NCBI GenBank assembly: GCA_000310025.1
Contig: FN648069.1
Span: 309,987 to 335,867 of the forward strand
DNA from: Ectocarpus siliculosus
Taxonomy: Eukaryota; Sar; Phaeophyceae; Ectocarpales; Ectocarpaceae
DNA length: 25,881 nt
Direction: 5' to 3'
The notes beneath the pieces are model-generated. The model was not told the DNA's origin, made no database searches, and saw nothing but the letters and a program-made list of their open reading frames with translations. The position numbers were made by a program, and so were the translations under genes. Positions 1 to 25,881 of the stretch are shown here, one piece after another. Positions within the stretch are counted from its first letter, which is position 1. Each line of letters starts with the position of its first letter.

Positions 1-552
1 GAAACAGCACCGTCCGCCATGGGGGGGGGGGGGGGGGCACCGTGGTGTGCGCACAATCGAGGCAGGTGGGACCGGGTGTTATGAACCGATTCGTGGTATG
101 CATCGCGAGTAACAGCATCAGCATCGGAACCGTCCGTGGCATGCATGAAGGCATCGCCAGTAACGATAGCAGTAGCATCAAGGAAGGAGTGTTGTCAACA
201 GCGCCGGCGAAAAAAGCACTTCTCGTGCCAGTGGCCCACGAAACAGTGCACGAGTCGGAGTGAACGCACGGCAAGCTAGACGGGGGTTTAGGCACCGGGT
301 AGGATCAAAAAGTCCCCAAATAGGGACGTAAACCGAACCCTAACTCAACACGTCGGTTTACGCCACGCGTAGGATAAGAAAAGTTGTCAAATAGGGACAT
401 AACCCTTACCGTACACGTTTTTTTGAAGCCACTATAAGGATCAAAAGGTCGCCGAACAGGGACATAACCCCAACCCTAGACGGGGGGTTTAAGCAAGGGG
501 TATATACCATAAAAAAAAAACGCTAGACAGGGAGACACCCTTCGCGTCGTAC
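1..552 (-). other. Intron 3' of exon 37 (continues past window)
   Basis: No coding block is visible. The segment carries three diverged 68-bp tandem units (301-503), a short duplicated stretch around 95-180, and a homopolymer at about 20-37 that reads as poly-C on the coding strand. By analogy with other introns here the acceptor may lie just beyond position 1. Confidence 0.7.
301..503. repeat. Three imperfect tandem units of about 68 bp
   Basis: Units start at 301, 371 and 437. Each opens AGGATNANAA and contains an 'ANAGGGACRTAACCN' core. They are moderately diverged and lie in an intron. Confidence 0.75.

Positions 553-25881
<25,329 letters not shown>

Noticed and set aside
282-480. Telomere-like CCCTAA motifs
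   Set aside because: Only isolated CCCTAA/CCCTAG words occur inside a 68-bp tandem unit, with no uninterrupted telomeric array.

Overview
The window is intron-rich eukaryotic nuclear DNA. Essentially all of it belongs to one large gene on the minus strand: a homologue of TRRAP (animals, plants) / Tra1 (yeast), the giant PIKK-family pseudokinase scaffold shared by the SAGA and NuA4/TIP60 histone acetyltransferase complexes. Thirty-seven exons (87-508 bp) can be stitched in one continuous reading frame from the high-coordinate edge to position 553, giving about 2,260 codons. The order of conserved blocks follows animal and plant TRRAP from the middle of the HEAT-repeat solenoid into the late FAT domain. 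The N-terminal roughly 1,000 residues lie beyond position 25881, and the pseudokinase and FATC domains lie beyond position 1. No other gene is supported on either strand.

The organism is probably a stramenopile, most likely a brown alga of Ectocarpus type. This is an inference from style: short exons, introns averaging about 500 bp full of CAA/CAG/CTT-type simple repeats and G/C homopolymers, mixed GC content, and Ala/Gly/Gln expansions in the protein. The protein alone does not settle the species.

Layout from high to low coordinates (N to C): 25881-24258 Ala/Gly-rich linker exons 1-2; 23543-20040 conserved HEAT core, exons 3-8; 19696-16298 exons 9-14 with a lineage-specific helical insert and a poly-Gln run; 15828-12739 highly conserved HEAT exons 15-19; 12356-11849 exon 20, where the loop matching the TRRAP nuclear-localisation region is inflated by about 100 Ala/Gly-rich residues; 11412-6597 exons 21-28; 6082-553 exons 29-37, the last HEATs and most of FAT. 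Positions 1-552 are intron.

The most unusual material is in the introns. Eight copies of a tRNA-like short repeat lie in one orientation, each bounded by a homopolymer tract that reads as poly-C on the coding strand, and six of them sit 20-90 nt upstream of a 3' splice site. Simple-sequence arrays instead crowd the 5' ends of introns. Fifteen of 36 visible acceptors are followed directly by GT, and almost all introns are phase 0. There is also a 286-bp perfect-foldback MITE with TA flanks, a family of about 190-bp repeats in direct and inverted copies, a probable GC-AG intron, and a triple NAGNAG acceptor.
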